DNA of 64,000 bases from Prochlorococcus sp. AG-347-I06 (GTDB lineage Bacteria; Cyanobacteriota; Cyanobacteriia; PCC-6307; Cyanobiaceae), in NCBI GenBank assembly GCA_003281605.1, contig QCBM01000002.1, positions 124,001 to 188,000 of the forward strand, given 5' to 3'. Below are positions 8,749-18,926 of this stretch, in pieces. The translations under genes and the position numbers were made by a program. Under the pieces are notes generated by a model. The model searched no databases and was not told the DNA's origin. It saw only the letters and a program-made list of their open reading frames with translations. How positions within the stretch are numbered: position 1 is the first letter of the stretch; each line of letters begins with the position of its first letter.

Positions 8749-10824
8749 TCAGGAGTTGCCCTGATTCTTGGAAATGATAGCTTCAGCAACATTACGAGGA
8801 ACTTCCTCATAATTTGCGAACTCCATTGAAAATATACCCCGACCTTGAGTCATTGATCGGAGTTGAGTGGCATAACCGAACATTTCGGCTAAGGGCACTT
8901 TGGCCTGAACCTTAGACAATCCATCATCAACAGATTGTCCTTCTACTTGACCTCTTCTAGAAGAGAGATCACCAATTACAGATCCAAGAAAGTCATCAGG
9001 ACTTTCGACCTCAACTTTCATCATAGGCTCTAAAAGGACAGGATTGCATTTTTTAACCCCGTCTTTAAAAGCCATGGAACCTGCAATTTTGAAGGCCATT
9101 TCAGATGAGTCTACATCGTGGAATGAACCATCGACTAGTGTTACTTTTACATCAATAAGTGGATAACCGGCAAGAACTCCAGATTCACAGGTTTCTTTCA
9201 TTCCATTAGATGCAGGACCTATATACTCTTTTGGCACAGCTCCACCAACAATTTTGTTTACAAATTCAAAACCTTTTCCAACTTCAGCAGGTTCCATTTC
9301 AATAATTACGTGACCATATTGACCTTTTCCTCCAGTCTGTCTTGCATATTTACCTTCCCCTTTAGAACTAGACCTAATGGTCTCTCTATATGAAACCTGA
9401 GGAGCCCCTATATTTGCTTCAACTTTGAATTCTCTTAGCATTCTGTCAACAAGTATTTCTAAGTGCAATTCACCCATACCTGCAATAACAGTTTGATTTG
9501 TCTCAGGATCTGTACTTACCCTAAAGGTTGGATCCTCTTCAGACAAAGCAGTTAAAGCTTTAGATAATTTTTCCATATCGCCCTTCGTTTTTGGCTCAAC
9601 AGCCACTGAGATAACTGGTTCTGGGATAAACAATGTCTCCAAAACTATGGGATCATCTGTATTACATAAAGTGTCGCCCGTTGTTGTGTTCTTAAGACCT
9701 AATACAGCTCCTAAATCACCAGCCCTCAATTCATCAACTTCCTCTCTTTCATCAGCCTTAAGAATCACTAATCTAGAGATTCTCTCTTTAGCATCTTTAG
9801 TGGAATTCATGACATAACTCCCCTTTGAAAGAACACCTGAATACATTCTTACAAAAGTTAATTTTCCATACGGATCTGACATCACTTTGAAAGCTAGTGC
9901 ACTGAAAGGAGCATTATCATCTGAAGGTCTTATATCTTCTTTGCCACTTGGCAAAACACCTTGTATTGGTTTCACATCAACAGGAGCAGGCAAGTAATCA
10001 ACTACAGCGTCTAATACAAGTTGGACACCTTTATTCTTAAAAGCTGAACCGCATAATACTGGAACCAATCCATGTTTTAAAACCCCTTCTCTGATACCTT
10101 TTTTAAGTTGTTCTTCAGATAATTCTCCTGTTTCGAGAAATATTTCTATTAACTCTTCATCATTTTCTGCAACACTTTCCATTAGCTTCAATCTCCACTC
10201 AGAAGCTTCATCCTCCATTTCAGATGGTATTGGTGCTTCTTCAATATCAGTACCTAAATCGTTTTTGTAAAGATATGCTTTATTGGCTACTAAATCAATA
10301 ATGCCTGTGAGATCACCTTCAGCCCCAATAGGTAACTGGATTGGAAGTGCATTTGCCTTAAGTCGATCTTTAATTTGCTTGTTAACCTTTAAAAAATCTG
10401 CGCCAGTTCTATCCATTTTATTAACAAAAACCATTCTTGGAACAGAATATCTATCTGCTTGACGCCAAACCGTTTCAGATTGAGGCTGCACTCCACCAAC
10501 TGCACAAAATACAGCTATGACTCCATCCAACACACGCATTGATCTTTCTACCTCAATAGTAAAATCAACGTGTCCTGGTGTATCAATAATATTAATTCTG
10601 TGATCTTGCCAACTAGTAGATATTGCAGCAGCAGTAATGGTTATTCCTCTTTCTCTTTCTTGATCCATCCAATCTGTTACGGCGGCACCATCATGAACCT
10701 CTCCTATCTTGTGAACCACACCTGAATAAAACAAAATTCTTTCGGTCGTTGTTGTCTTCCCCGCATCAATATGAGCGGCTATACCTATGTTCCTTACTCG
10801 TTCTAGGGGAAAGTCGCGTGCCAA
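8749..10824 (-). CDS. fusA: Elongation factor G
   Basis: 691 residues, full-length translocase GTPase. It has P-loop [10 protein letters not shown] near residue 17, the switch region [15 protein letters not shown] and [10 protein letters not shown], then domains II-V ending in the EF-G C-terminal region. It catalyses translocation and, with RRF, ribosome recycling. It lies between rpsG and tufA with a 97-base leader that contains a possible hairpin. Confidence 0.98.
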   Translation of the reverse strand: MARDFPLERVRNIGIAAHIDAGKTTTTERILFYSGVVHKIGEVHDGAAVTDWMDQERERGITITAAAISTSWQDHRINIIDTPGHVDFTIEVERSMRVLDGVIAVFCAVGGVQPQSETVWRQADRYSVPRMVFVNKMDRTGADFLKVNKQIKDRLKANALPIQLPIGAEGDLTGIIDLVANKAYLYKNDLGTDIEEAPIPSEMEDEASEWRLKLMESVAENDEELIEIFLETGELSEEQLKKGIREGVLKHGLVPVLCGSAFKNKGVQLVLDAVVDYLPAPVDVKPIQGVLPSGKEDIRPSDDNAPFSALAFKVMSDPYGKLTFVRMYSGVLSKGSYVMNSTKDAKERISRLVILKADEREEVDELRAGDLGAVLGLKNTTTGDTLCNTDDPIVLETLFIPEPVISVAVEPKTKGDMEKLSKALTALSEEDPTFRVSTDPETNQTVIAGMGELHLEILVDRMLREFKVEANIGAPQVSYRETIRSSSKGEGKYARQTGGKGQYGHVIIEMEPAEVGKGFEFVNKIVGGAVPKEYIGPASNGMKETCESGVLAGYPLIDVKVTLVDGSFHDVDSSEMAFKIAGSMAFKDGVKKCNPVLLEPMMKVEVESPDDFLGSVIGDLSSRRGQVEGQSVDDGLSKVQAKVPLAEMFGYATQLRSMTQGRGIFSMEFANYEEVPRNVAEAIISKNQGNS

Positions 10825-10861
10825 TTTTAAAGCTCCAAATAAAATAATTTTTGATAAGTAT

Positions 10862-10882
10862 AGTTCACTCTAAAAGTAAACT
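10862..10882 (-). other. Possible hairpin in the rpsG-fusA intercistronic leader
   Basis: AGTTCACT and AGTAAACT flank a 5-base loop. Read as minus-strand RNA the arms pair over 8 bp including one G-U. It lies about 40-60 bases before the fusA ATG, in the position where str-operon leader control or mRNA processing could act. The stem is AT-rich and of modest stability. Confidence 0.35.
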
Positions 10883-10921
10883 TTATTAATAATAAACTAC
10901 TTAAGCACCTTTTTGATGAAA

Positions 10922-11392
10922 TTAATATCTGTAATGTGCAAAAGCTTTGTTAGCTTCAGCCATTTTGTGAGTATCTTCTCTTTTTTTAACTGCACTACCA
11001 GTTTCATTTGCTGCATCCATCAACTCACCAGCAAGTTTTTGGGACATACTTTTGCCATTTCTTGCACGTGAAAATGTAACAAGCCATCTTAATGCCATAG
11101 CTGTGCCCCTCTCTTGGCGTACTTCCATGGGTACTTGATATGTTGCGCCACCAACTCTTCTAGCTCGTACCTCGACAAGAGGAGTAGCATTTTTTACAGC
11201 TGTTTCGAATAATTCCACTGCATTCCCACCTGTTCTCTCACTTATCAAAGAAAAAGCATCAGACAATATTCTTTGAGCTGTAGATTTTTTACCATGTTTC
11301 ATCAATCGAGAAATCATCATTGAAGCAAGACGACTATTAAATTGAGGATCTGGAAGAACTGGTCTTTTTACTGCGGCATTACGACGTGACAT
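10922..11392 (-). CDS. rpsG: 30S ribosomal protein S7
   Basis: 156 residues, full length. It shows the S7 core [14 protein letters not shown] and the [20 protein letters not shown]-binding strand. S7 nucleates assembly of the 30S head and in other bacteria can repress its own operon. It follows rpsL by 24 bases. Confidence 0.98.
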   Translation of the reverse strand: MSRRNAAVKRPVLPDPQFNSRLASMMISRLMKHGKKSTAQRILSDAFSLISERTGGNAVELFETAVKNATPLVEVRARRVGGATYQVPMEVRQERGTAMALRWLVTFSRARNGKSMSQKLAGELMDAANETGSAVKKREDTHKMAEANKAFAHYRY

Positions 11393-11416
11393 TTTTTAGA
11401 AAGTGATGTTTACAAA

Positions 11417-11791
11417 TTAATCTTTTGGAGCTTTTGCTCCATACTTAGACCTGGATTGTCGTCTATCTTTGACTCCAGCAGTATCTAAAGTTCCCCTTAT
11501 TATATGATATCTAACTCCTGGTAAGTCCTTAACTCTTCCGCCCCTTAGTAGGACTACAGAGTGTTCTTGCAAGTTATGTCCAATACCTGGTATGTAAGCC
11601 GTTACTTCGAAACCAGAAGTTAATCTAACCCTAGCAACTTTTCTCAAAGCTGAATTAGGCTTTTTTGGTGTTGATGTATAGACTCTTGTACATACCCCTC
11701 TTCTCTCAGGGCAAGATTTTAATGCAGGAGATTTTGTTTTCTTTGTCAGACGTTTTCTTTCTGAACCTACTAATTGGGAGATGGTGGGCAT
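11417..11791 (-). CDS. rpsL: 30S ribosomal protein S12
   Basis: 124 residues, first gene of the str-type operon rpsL-rpsG-fusA-tufA-rpsJ. The decoding-centre loops are present: [11 protein letters not shown], and [16 protein letters not shown] where streptomycin-resistance changes occur in other bacteria. Sequence at these loops looks wild type. It is divergent from gltB. Confidence 0.98.
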   Translation of the reverse strand: MPTISQLVGSERKRLTKKTKSPALKSCPERRGVCTRVYTSTPKKPNSALRKVARVRLTSGFEVTAYIPGIGHNLQEHSVVLLRGGRVKDLPGVRYHIIRGTLDTAGVKDRRQSRSKYGAKAPKD

Positions 11792-11982
11792 CTAATATAC
11801 TTAGTTAAAAATAAACATTTTTCTATAATAACCTTTTACGAGCACCTACTAAAAGTTTTTTATTATATTTTTTAAATTATCAAATTAAAATTCTTTGGTA
11901 AATATTCATTATCTTAAGATTTATTTTTATATTTATTTTTATAATAGAATTACATACGTAACTAAAAAGAATTAAATAATCA
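11792..11982. promoter_or_regulatory. Divergent rpsL/gltB promoter region
   Basis: A 191-base AT-rich spacer. On the plus strand a TATAAT at 11940-11945, about 37 bases before the gltB ATG, is a good -10 candidate. A GTA-N8-TTA at 11898-11911 only half resembles an NtcA box and is badly spaced from that -10, so nitrogen control by NtcA is not supported by the sequence. The str operon promoter must also lie here on the minus strand. Confidence 0.5.
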
Positions 11983-14900
11983 ATGGGAGAGAGTACTAAA
12001 AGAATCGTTGGACCATATCAAGATAGTTATTCCCCGACTGGAATAATTGGAGAAAGAGATGCATGTGGAGTAGGTTTCATAGCAAACGTCAAAGGAATAG
12101 AAAGCAACTGGATCCTTAAACAATCACTAAAGGGCCTTAACTGCATGGAGCATAGAGGAGGTTGTGGAGGTGATAGTGACTCAGGAGATGGAGCAGGCAT
12201 TTTATGTTCAATTCCATGGGGATATATAGAAAAGAAAATTAATCAAAAAAATACTCAAGAATTTAATAGAGGTTTAGGCATGGTTTTTATGCCTAATAAA
12301 AAAGAAAAAATTGAAATATGTAAATCAATATGTGATGCAGAAGCAGAAAAATTAAAAGTCAACAAAACATTTTGGAGAACAGTGCCTGTTAATAATGAAA
12401 TCTTAGGTCCTTTAGCTAAAGCAAATGCTCCATTCATCTGTCAGTGGATTTTACATATAAATAAAAAAGATCATCAGGATGTTGAAAGGCTTCTATTCCA
12501 ATTAAGGAAAAGAATTGAGAAAAAAATAAGAGAAACTTTCAAAAACGATGTTGGGGATTGTGAATTTTATTTTGCCTCACTAAGTTCTCAAACAGTTGTT
12601 TACAAAGGTATGGTTCGCTCTGAAATATTATCCAAGTTTTATCAAGATCTAAAAGAAGAGAGTTTTAAAGTTTCATTTTCTGTTTATCATCGTAGATTTA
12701 GTACTAATACACTGCCAAAATGGCCACTAGCTCAACCCATGAGATTTTTGGGTCATAATGGCGAAATAAATACTCTCTTAGGCAATATTAATTGGGCTAA
12801 AGCCTCAGAAACACATATAGATAATTTTTGGGGAGAGTTATCTAATGAAATTAAACCAATTGTAGATGTAAACAAAAGTGATTCATCAAATCTTGATGCA
12901 ACTCTTGAAATCAATATTCGTTCAGGTCAACCCATTACTGACTCATTATTAAAACTTGTTCCTGAAGCATTTAGAGATCAACCAGAACTTGAGCAGAGAG
13001 AAAATATAAAAGCTTTTTATGAATATTCTGCAAGCCTACAAGAAGCTTGGGATGGTCCAGCACTCCTTGTATTTGCTGATGGAAATTTTGTCGGAGCAAC
13101 GCTTGACAGAAATGGCCTAAGACCAGCAAGATACTCAATCACAAATGATGGTTTTGTAATAATGGGTTCTGAAACAGGAGTAGTAGATCTTGAAGAAGAA
13201 AGAGTTATAGAAAAAGGTCGATTAGGACCAGGACAAATGTTGGCAGTTGATTTTCATCAAAATAGAATCCTAAGAAATTGGGAAGTAAAATCTGAAGCCG
13301 CTCAAAGGCATGATTATAAAAATCTTCTTAGTAATAGAACTATAAAAATTGCAAATAATGAATGGGTTAAAGACTGCAAACTAAAAGACCTTGAGTTGTT
13401 GCAACAACAAACTGCATATGGGTTTTCAGCGGAAGATAATGACCTTATTTTAGATTCAATGGCTTCATTAGCTAAAGAGCCTACTTATTGCATGGGCGAC
13501 GACATCCCATTAGCAGTTCTTTCCTCTAAGCCACATATTTTATACGACTACTTTAAGCAAAGATTTGCGCAAGTTACTAATCCTCCTATTGACCCTCTGA
13601 GAGAAAAACTTGTAATGAGTTTAGAGATGCATCTAGGAGAAAGATGTACACCATTTGAAATTACAGATGCTAAACCTTTTGTTCATTTACAAAGTCCGAT
13701 TCTTAATGAGGAAGAACTAATTTCCATCAAAAAATCAAAAATTAAATCTCAGACAATTTCAAGTTTGTTTGATTTAGAGGAAGGTATTCAAGGTTTAGAG
13801 AATCAATTAAAAGCAATCTGTAAACAGAGTGAGCTTTCGATAAAAGAAGGTTGCTCTTTAATTATTATTTCTGATAAGGGAATTAATCCTAAAAAGACTT
13901 TTATACCTCCTTTACTTGCTGTTGGTGCAATTCATCATTATCTTCTTAAAAAAGAAATCAGGCTAAAAGCTTCTCTAATAATTGAGACCGGTCAATGTTG
14001 GAGCACACATCACTTAGCTTGTTTAATTGGATATGGAGCAAGTGCAGTTTGCCCTTGGTTGACCTTCGAAGCAGGTAGACACTGGTTAAAACATCCAAAA
14101 ACACAAAAACTCATTGATAGCAAAAAAATAAATCTATTATCAACAATTGATGTTCAAGAAAATATTAAAAAAGCTTTAGAAGACGGTCTAAGAAAAATTC
14201 TCTCAAAAATAGGTATCTCACTTTTATCTAGTTACCATGGTGCGCAAATTTTTGAAGCTGTAGGCCTTGGATCTGACTTAATAAAAATTGCTTTTGATGG
14301 TACAACAAGTCGTATCGCTGGCATAACCTTAAAAGAATTAACTAATGAAACACTTTCAATACATACGAAAGCCTACCCAGAGATCGATTTGAAGAAGTTA
14401 GAATTTTTAGGATTTGTACAATTTAGAAATAATGGAGAATATCATTCCAATAATCCAGAGATGTCCAAAGTTTTACATTCTGCGGTAAAACAAGGTCCAG
14501 GATACAATCATTTTGAAACTTACAAAAAACTTATTAGTAATAGACCGACAACATCTCTTAGAGATTTACTAACAATTAATTCAAAAAGAAAAAGTATTCC
14601 ATTAGAGGAAGTTGAAAGTGTTGAATCAATTTGCAAAAGGTTCTGCACTGGAGGAATGAGTTTAGGTGCTTTATCCAGAGAAGCGCATGAAGTTTTAGCA
14701 GTTGCAATGAATAGAATTGGTGGGAAAAGTAATAGTGGAGAAGGAGGAGAAGATCCAGCTCGTTTTAATGTTTTAAATGATATCGATGAAAATACCCAGT
14801 CAGCGACGTTGCCATTTATTAAAGGCTTAGAGAATGGAGACACCGCATGCTCAGCTATTAAACAAATAGCGTCAGGAAGATTTGGAGTTACACCTGAATA

Positions 14901-16554
14901 TCTAAGAAGTGGTAAACAACTCGAAATTAAAATGGCTCAAGGTGCAAAACCCGGAGAGGGGGGACAATTACCTGGTCCAAAAGTTGATTCTTACATCGCA
15001 AAACTAAGAAATAGTAAACCTGGAGTAGCTTTAATATCTCCTCCCCCGCATCATGACATTTATTCAATTGAAGATTTAGCTCAACTTATCCACGACTTAC
15101 ACCAAGTTCATCCACAAGCAAAAGTAAGCGTTAAACTTGTTTCTGAAATTGGTATAGGCACTATTGCTGCTGGAGTAAGCAAAGCCAATGCAGATGTAAT
15201 TCAAATATCAGGCCATGACGGAGGTACAGGTGCTTCACCTCTGAGTTCTATTAAACATGCAGGTTTGCCATGGGAACTAGGTGTTGCTGAGGTTCATAAA
15301 TCTCTCTTAGAGAATAACTTACGCGGAAGAGTAATTTTAAGAACTGATGGAGGTCTTAAAACAGGCTGGGACGTAGTTATTGCAGCTTTACTAGGTGCTG
15401 AAGAATACGGTTTTGGTTCTGTAGCGATGATTGCTGAAGGATGCATAATGGCTCGGGTTTGTCATACAAACAAGTGTCCTGTTGGAGTTGCCACTCAAAA
15501 AGAAGAATTAAGAAAAAGATTTAAAGGTATTCCAGAAAATGTTGTCAATTTTTTCGTGTATATTGCTGAAGAAGTAAGACATATAATGAGTAGTATCGGT
15601 GTTTCTAAAATGGAAGAACTGATTGGTAATCAAGAATTTCTTTCTGCAAGAAATATCGATCTTCCAAAAACTTCTAATATTGATCTTTCTTCTTTAGTAA
15701 ATGAATACTCAACCCCTGATAGATCATGGCTAAAACATTCAAAAACTGCCCATAGTAATGGTTCTGTATTAGAAGACGAGTTTTTGTCTGATACTGAATT
15801 TATAGATTCAATTAAAAATCACGAAATATTAACCAAAGAAATTGAGATAAAAAATACAGATAGAAGTGTTTGTGCGAAAATATCAGGCGAAATCGCAGAA
15901 CTTCATGGCAACACTGGCTTCAATGGCGAACTCAACTTAAATTTCAAAGGATACGCAGGACAAAGCTTTGGTGCCTTTTTATTGAAGGGAATGAATGTTC
16001 AATTAATCGGAGAAGCTAATGATTATGTTTGTAAAGGAATGAATGGAGGAATACTCACAATAATTCCGCCAAAAATAGAAGAAACTTCCTCCGAACAGGT
16101 TATTTTAGGAAACACCTGTCTTTATGGAGCAACAGGTGGGAAATTATTTGCATTAGGAAAATCGGGAGAAAGATTTGCCGTAAGAAATAGTGGTGCTACA
16201 GCAGTAACAGAGGGAGCAGGTGATCATTGTTGTGAATACATGACTGGTGGGAAAGTAGTTATTCTAGGTTCCACAGGAAGGAATATTGGTGCGGGCATGA
16301 CTGGCGGAATAGCTTTTATAATCGATGAGAAGAACAATTTAAGTAATAAAGTTAACAAGGAAATAGTCAGCATTCATAAAATAACTTCATCAAAGCAGGA
16401 ACATACCTTATTGGAAATTATTAGAGAATATCGAGCAAAAACAAATAGCTTAAAAGCTGCCAAAATAATTGAAAATTGGTCTTATTACAAGACTAATTTT
16501 AAATTAATAGTTCCACCAAGCGAAGAAGAAATGCTTGGTATAAAGAAAATGTAA
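11983..16554 (+). CDS. gltB: Ferredoxin-dependent glutamate synthase
   Basis: A 1523-residue Fd-GOGAT (also called glsF), which makes two glutamates from glutamine and 2-oxoglutarate using reduced ferredoxin. The N-terminal class II amidotransferase nucleophile is Cys28 in GERDACGVGF, so about 27 residues should be removed as a propeptide. The central domain is followed by the FMN-binding synthase domain (GGEDPARF, KPGEGGQLPGPKV, ISGHDGGTGASP). The 3Fe-4S cysteines are in CHTNKCPVG. The C-terminal GXGXG beta-helix domain ends the chain. Length fits the ferredoxin form without a separate NADPH small subunit. A YciI-like gene starts on the very next base. Confidence 0.97.
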   Translation: MGESTKRIVGPYQDSYSPTGIIGERDACGVGFIANVKGIESNWILKQSLKGLNCMEHRGGCGGDSDSGDGAGILCSIPWGYIEKKINQKNTQEFNRGLGMVFMPNKKEKIEICKSICDAEAEKLKVNKTFWRTVPVNNEILGPLAKANAPFICQWILHINKKDHQDVERLLFQLRKRIEKKIRETFKNDVGDCEFYFASLSSQTVVYKGMVRSEILSKFYQDLKEESFKVSFSVYHRRFSTNTLPKWPLAQPMRFLGHNGEINTLLGNINWAKASETHIDNFWGELSNEIKPIVDVNKSDSSNLDATLEINIRSGQPITDSLLKLVPEAFRDQPELEQRENIKAFYEYSASLQEAWDGPALLVFADGNFVGATLDRNGLRPARYSITNDGFVIMGSETGVVDLEEERVIEKGRLGPGQMLAVDFHQNRILRNWEVKSEAAQRHDYKNLLSNRTIKIANNEWVKDCKLKDLELLQQQTAYGFSAEDNDLILDSMASLAKEPTYCMGDDIPLAVLSSKPHILYDYFKQRFAQVTNPPIDPLREKLVMSLEMHLGERCTPFEITDAKPFVHLQSPILNEEELISIKKSKIKSQTISSLFDLEEGIQGLENQLKAICKQSELSIKEGCSLIIISDKGINPKKTFIPPLLAVGAIHHYLLKKEIRLKASLIIETGQCWSTHHLACLIGYGASAVCPWLTFEAGRHWLKHPKTQKLIDSKKINLLSTIDVQENIKKALEDGLRKILSKIGISLLSSYHGAQIFEAVGLGSDLIKIAFDGTTSRIAGITLKELTNETLSIHTKAYPEIDLKKLEFLGFVQFRNNGEYHSNNPEMSKVLHSAVKQGPGYNHFETYKKLISNRPTTSLRDLLTINSKRKSIPLEEVESVESICKRFCTGGMSLGALSREAHEVLAVAMNRIGGKSNSGEGGEDPARFNVLNDIDENTQSATLPFIKGLENGDTACSAIKQIASGRFGVTPEYLRSGKQLEIKMAQGAKPGEGGQLPGPKVDSYIAKLRNSKPGVALISPPPHHDIYSIEDLAQLIHDLHQVHPQAKVSVKLVSEIGIGTIAAGVSKANADVIQISGHDGGTGASPLSSIKHAGLPWELGVAEVHKSLLENNLRGRVILRTDGGLKTGWDVVIAALLGAEEYGFGSVAMIAEGCIMARVCHTNKCPVGVATQKEELRKRFKGIPENVVNFFVYIAEEVRHIMSSIGVSKMEELIGNQEFLSARNIDLPKTSNIDLSSLVNEYSTPDRSWLKHSKTAHSNGSVLEDEFLSDTEFIDSIKNHEILTKEIEIKNTDRSVCAKISGEIAELHGNTGFNGELNLNFKGYAGQSFGAFLLKGMNVQLIGEANDYVCKGMNGGILTIIPPKIEETSSEQVILGNTCLYGATGGKLFALGKSGERFAVRNSGATAVTEGAGDHCCEYMTGGKVVILGSTGRNIGAGMTGGIAFIIDEKNNLSNKVNKEIVSIHKITSSKQEHTLLEIIREYRAKTNSLKAAKIIENWSYYKTNFKLIVPPSEEEMLGIKKM

Positions 16555-16848
16555 ATGCCTTTCTTTATAAAAACTGAAATCATAAAAAAAAAATATTTAA
16601 CTAATCATGATTTAAAACAAAAAATAATTAACGAACATATTGATTGGATAAAAAAATTAAAAAAAGAGGGAATTAATATAAAAAGTGGTTTTTTAGTAGA
16701 TGAGTTAAAAAGGCCAGGTGACGGCGGATTACTCATTCTTGAGATGAATAATTATAAAAATGCACTAAAAATTATTAAGAGTGATCCAATGATTAAAAAT
16801 GATCTAGTTGAATGGAAATTAAATGAGTGGATAGATTCAAATAAATAA
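16555..16848 (+). CDS. YciI-like small protein
   Basis: 97 residues. The ATG directly follows the gltB stop, so it is almost surely translationally coupled to GOGAT. The layout is that of YciI-like ferredoxin-fold proteins: an early strand, NEHIDWIKKLKKEGINIKSGF with a conserved-type His, a GGLLILEMNNYKNALKIIKSDP segment, and a final strand with a short helix. Function is unknown. It is lysine-rich, as many genes in this genome are. The fold call is moderate. Confidence 0.75.
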   Translation: MPFFIKTEIIKKKYLTNHDLKQKIINEHIDWIKKLKKEGINIKSGFLVDELKRPGDGGLLILEMNNYKNALKIIKSDPMIKNDLVEWKLNEWIDSNK

Positions 16849-16853
16849 AAAGA

Positions 16854-17747
16854 CTATCTTGGATACTTTTTCATAAGTTTTTGAATTTCTTCAGCATGGT
16901 AACTGCTACGAGTTAAAGGAGAACTAACTACTTGCATAAAGTCCAAATCTTTTTCCCCAAAAACTTTATAATGATTAAATTTTGAAGGACTCACAAATCT
17001 TTGAACAGGTAAATGATTTGGGCCAGGAGATAAGTATTGGCCAATAGTAACAATATCAACGAAATTACTTTTTAAATCCTTAAGAAGACTTAAGACCTCC
17101 TCATCTTTTTCCCCTAAACCAAGCATAAAACCTGACTTTGTATAAACTTTGGGAGAATATTTTCTGGTCCTTTTTAACAACTCAAGAGTTCTCTCATATT
17201 TACCTTGAGGTCTTACTTTTTTATATAGCGAAGAAACAGTCTCAATATTATGGTTTAAAACGTTTGGATTAGAATCAAGTACTTTTTCAAGCGCTTTCCA
17301 GTTACCACAAAGATCGGGTATTAAAAGCTCAATAGTAGTTTCAGGCGATTTTTTTCTTACTTGAAAAACACAATCAAAAAATTGAGATGCCCCACCATCC
17401 TCAAGATCGTCTCTATTAACTGATGTGATTACAACATGTTTAAGTTGCATTCTATAAACAGCTTCGGCTAAACGATATGGTTCTGTTGGATCTAATTCTC
17501 TTTTAGATCTATCAAAATCAATATCGCAATATGGACATGCCCTAGTACAGCCAGGACCCATTATAAGGAAAGTAGCAGTGCCACTTGCAAAACATTCACC
17601 AATATTTGGACAACTTGCCTCTTGACATACAGTATTGAGATTTAAATCATTTAACAGATTTGCAGTATTCCCAATTCTCTCAACTTGCGGAGCTTTTACT
17701 CTTAACCAATCAGGTTTTGAAATTAAACTATTGGAATTATTAGTCAA
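16854..17747 (-). CDS. lipA: Lipoyl synthase
   Basis: A 297-residue radical-SAM enzyme that inserts two sulfurs into octanoyl groups on E2/H proteins. Both iron-sulfur sites are visible: auxiliary cluster C41, C46, C52 ([12 protein letters not shown]) and radical SAM C67, C71, C74 (CTRACPYC). The C-terminal RSSYHAEE includes the serine that ligates the auxiliary cluster. It converges with the YciI-like gene with 5 bases between them. Cyanobacteria may carry a second LipA; only this copy is in the window. Confidence 0.96.
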   Translation of the reverse strand: MTNNSNSLISKPDWLRVKAPQVERIGNTANLLNDLNLNTVCQEASCPNIGECFASGTATFLIMGPGCTRACPYCDIDFDRSKRELDPTEPYRLAEAVYRMQLKHVVITSVNRDDLEDGGASQFFDCVFQVRKKSPETTIELLIPDLCGNWKALEKVLDSNPNVLNHNIETVSSLYKKVRPQGKYERTLELLKRTRKYSPKVYTKSGFMLGLGEKDEEVLSLLKDLKSNFVDIVTIGQYLSPGPNHLPVQRFVSPSKFNHYKVFGEKDLDFMQVVSSPLTRSSYHAEEIQKLMKKYPR

Positions 17748-18037
17748 CTTAATTTTTTCTGCCTGTATTCTTATTTTACTAAAAACATTTTGAATTAACT
17801 ATTAATAATTTCAAAAATAAAGACTGCTCGATAGAGGGCGAAAAATAAATGAACTTAACTAGTCCATCGATAATTAAAAAAATCCTAATTCAAGATACTA
17901 CTTGTAAAATATTTTTGTTCTATCAACTAAATATAAAACAGTATTTAGAACGTTATTTTTAATATAGATATCAGAACACTTTTACATTTAATTTTCAAAT
18001 AAATCGTAATCAGAACAGTAACTTTTTGTACTAAAAA
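17748..18037. other. Intergenic region upstream of lipA and the resolvase-like gene
   Basis: 290 bases of AT-rich spacer between divergent genes. It should carry both promoters. A 37-codon ATG frame at 17849-17962 was examined and not accepted. No tRNA, long repeat or recombination-site-like inverted repeat was recognised, although the neighbouring gene is resolvase-derived. Confidence 0.5.
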
Positions 18038-18712
18038 GTGTTTTTTTATATATTTATTGATACAGTAAAAAATATACGTAATAAAACATTGACTTTTAAA
18101 TTTAAAAGAAAGCGTATTTTACTATCTGAAAAAAATAAAAACACTAAAGCTATAGGTTATGCTAGAGCTACTAATAATGAATATGAATATTTAGAAGAAC
18201 AAATAAAAATTTTAAAGGAAGAGGGTTGCAGTTTAGTTTTCTCTGAATTGATAAGTTTAGATGAAGAAATTAAACCCCAACTCAATAAAGCTATAAATTG
18301 CTTGTCTAAAGGCGATCAATTAATAATAACTCAGCTTGATCGAGCGTTTAAAAATAAAAAAGAATGTTTAAGGACAATAAATAAACTTATTAATAAGGAT
18401 ATTAAATTGCGAACTTTGACTGGTTTTTTTGCTGCTAATGAATCCTCTAATGCAAATTCTTCAATTTTTAAGATTTTATATGAATTAGATAATTTAGAAG
18501 ACAAAAGTTTAGGTGAAAGAAAAAAGGAACAACTATTACGCAGGAAATTATCTGGAAATAATTTGGGAGGCAGGCCCAAAATAAGTCCTTTAAAAGAATC
18601 TTTAGTAATCAGATTGCGCAATGAAGGATATTCATATCGATCAATCAGATCACAAACTGGAATTGCATTATCAACAATTAGAAGAGTGATTTTGGAGAGA
18701 GAATTAACATAA
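18038..18712 (+). CDS. Serine-recombinase-like protein, catalytic Ser replaced
   Basis: 224 residues with a resolvase/invertase architecture. The catalytic-type domain starts at GYARATNNE (40-48), then come a CLSKGDQLIITQLDR segment (about 88-102), the long E-type helix (about 145-170), and a C-terminal Hin-like helix-turn-helix (GGRPKI, GYSYRSIRSQTGIALSTIRRV, about 178-217). The nucleophilic serine of the usual YARVS motif is Thr45. The second arginine of the usual LDRLGR motif is Lys105. It is therefore probably unable to do normal recombination and may be a DNA-binding regulator. The GTG start gives a basic 35-residue lead; the true start may be later. A small gene follows one base later. 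Confidence 0.75.
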   Translation: MFFYIFIDTVKNIRNKTLTFKFKRKRILLSEKNKNTKAIGYARATNNEYEYLEEQIKILKEEGCSLVFSELISLDEEIKPQLNKAINCLSKGDQLIITQLDRAFKNKKECLRTINKLINKDIKLRTLTGFFAANESSNANSSIFKILYELDNLEDKSLGERKKEQLLRRKLSGNNLGGRPKISPLKESLVIRLRNEGYSYRSIRSQTGIALSTIRRVILERELT

Positions 18713-18713
18713 A

Positions 18714-18926
18714 ATGAGTAAGAAAGAAATTGAAAATTTAATAAAAGAAAATTTCAAAGATACAGCATTGCGTATTTATGAATTAGATAATGAAGATAGA
18801 AAAAGTTTGTTAGCAGAATATAGAGAATGGATTATGAATGATTTAGATATTAAAGAAGTAATGATGCTACCTTATGAAGCCTATACTGACAAATTAGATT
18901 CTAATTTCTTAGAAGACTCACTTTAA
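18714..18926 (+). CDS. Small acidic hypothetical protein
   Basis: 70 residues, ATG one base after the resolvase-like stop, so probably coupled to it. It is acidic and helical by eye (KKEIENLIKENFKDTALRIYELDNEDRKSLL, then EWIMNDLDIKEVMMLPYEAY), with no membrane segment and no cysteines. I do not recognise a family. Because it shares a transcript with a DNA-binding protein it might be its partner, but that is only context. Its last 4 bases overlap the convergent beta-lactamase-like gene. Confidence 0.65.
   Translation: MSKKEIENLIKENFKDTALRIYELDNEDRKSLLAEYREWIMNDLDIKEVMMLPYEAYTDKLDSNFLEDSL

Noticed and set aside
11898-11911. NtcA-like GTA-N8-TTA upstream of gltB
   Set aside because: The second half is TTA instead of TAC, and it is about 28 bases from the -10 candidate rather than the usual 20-23.
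17849-17962. 37-codon ATG frame between lipA and the resolvase-like gene
   Set aside because: Composition is dominated by Ile, Lys, Leu and Phe as expected from random AT-rich DNA, no ribosome site is evident and no family is recognisable.
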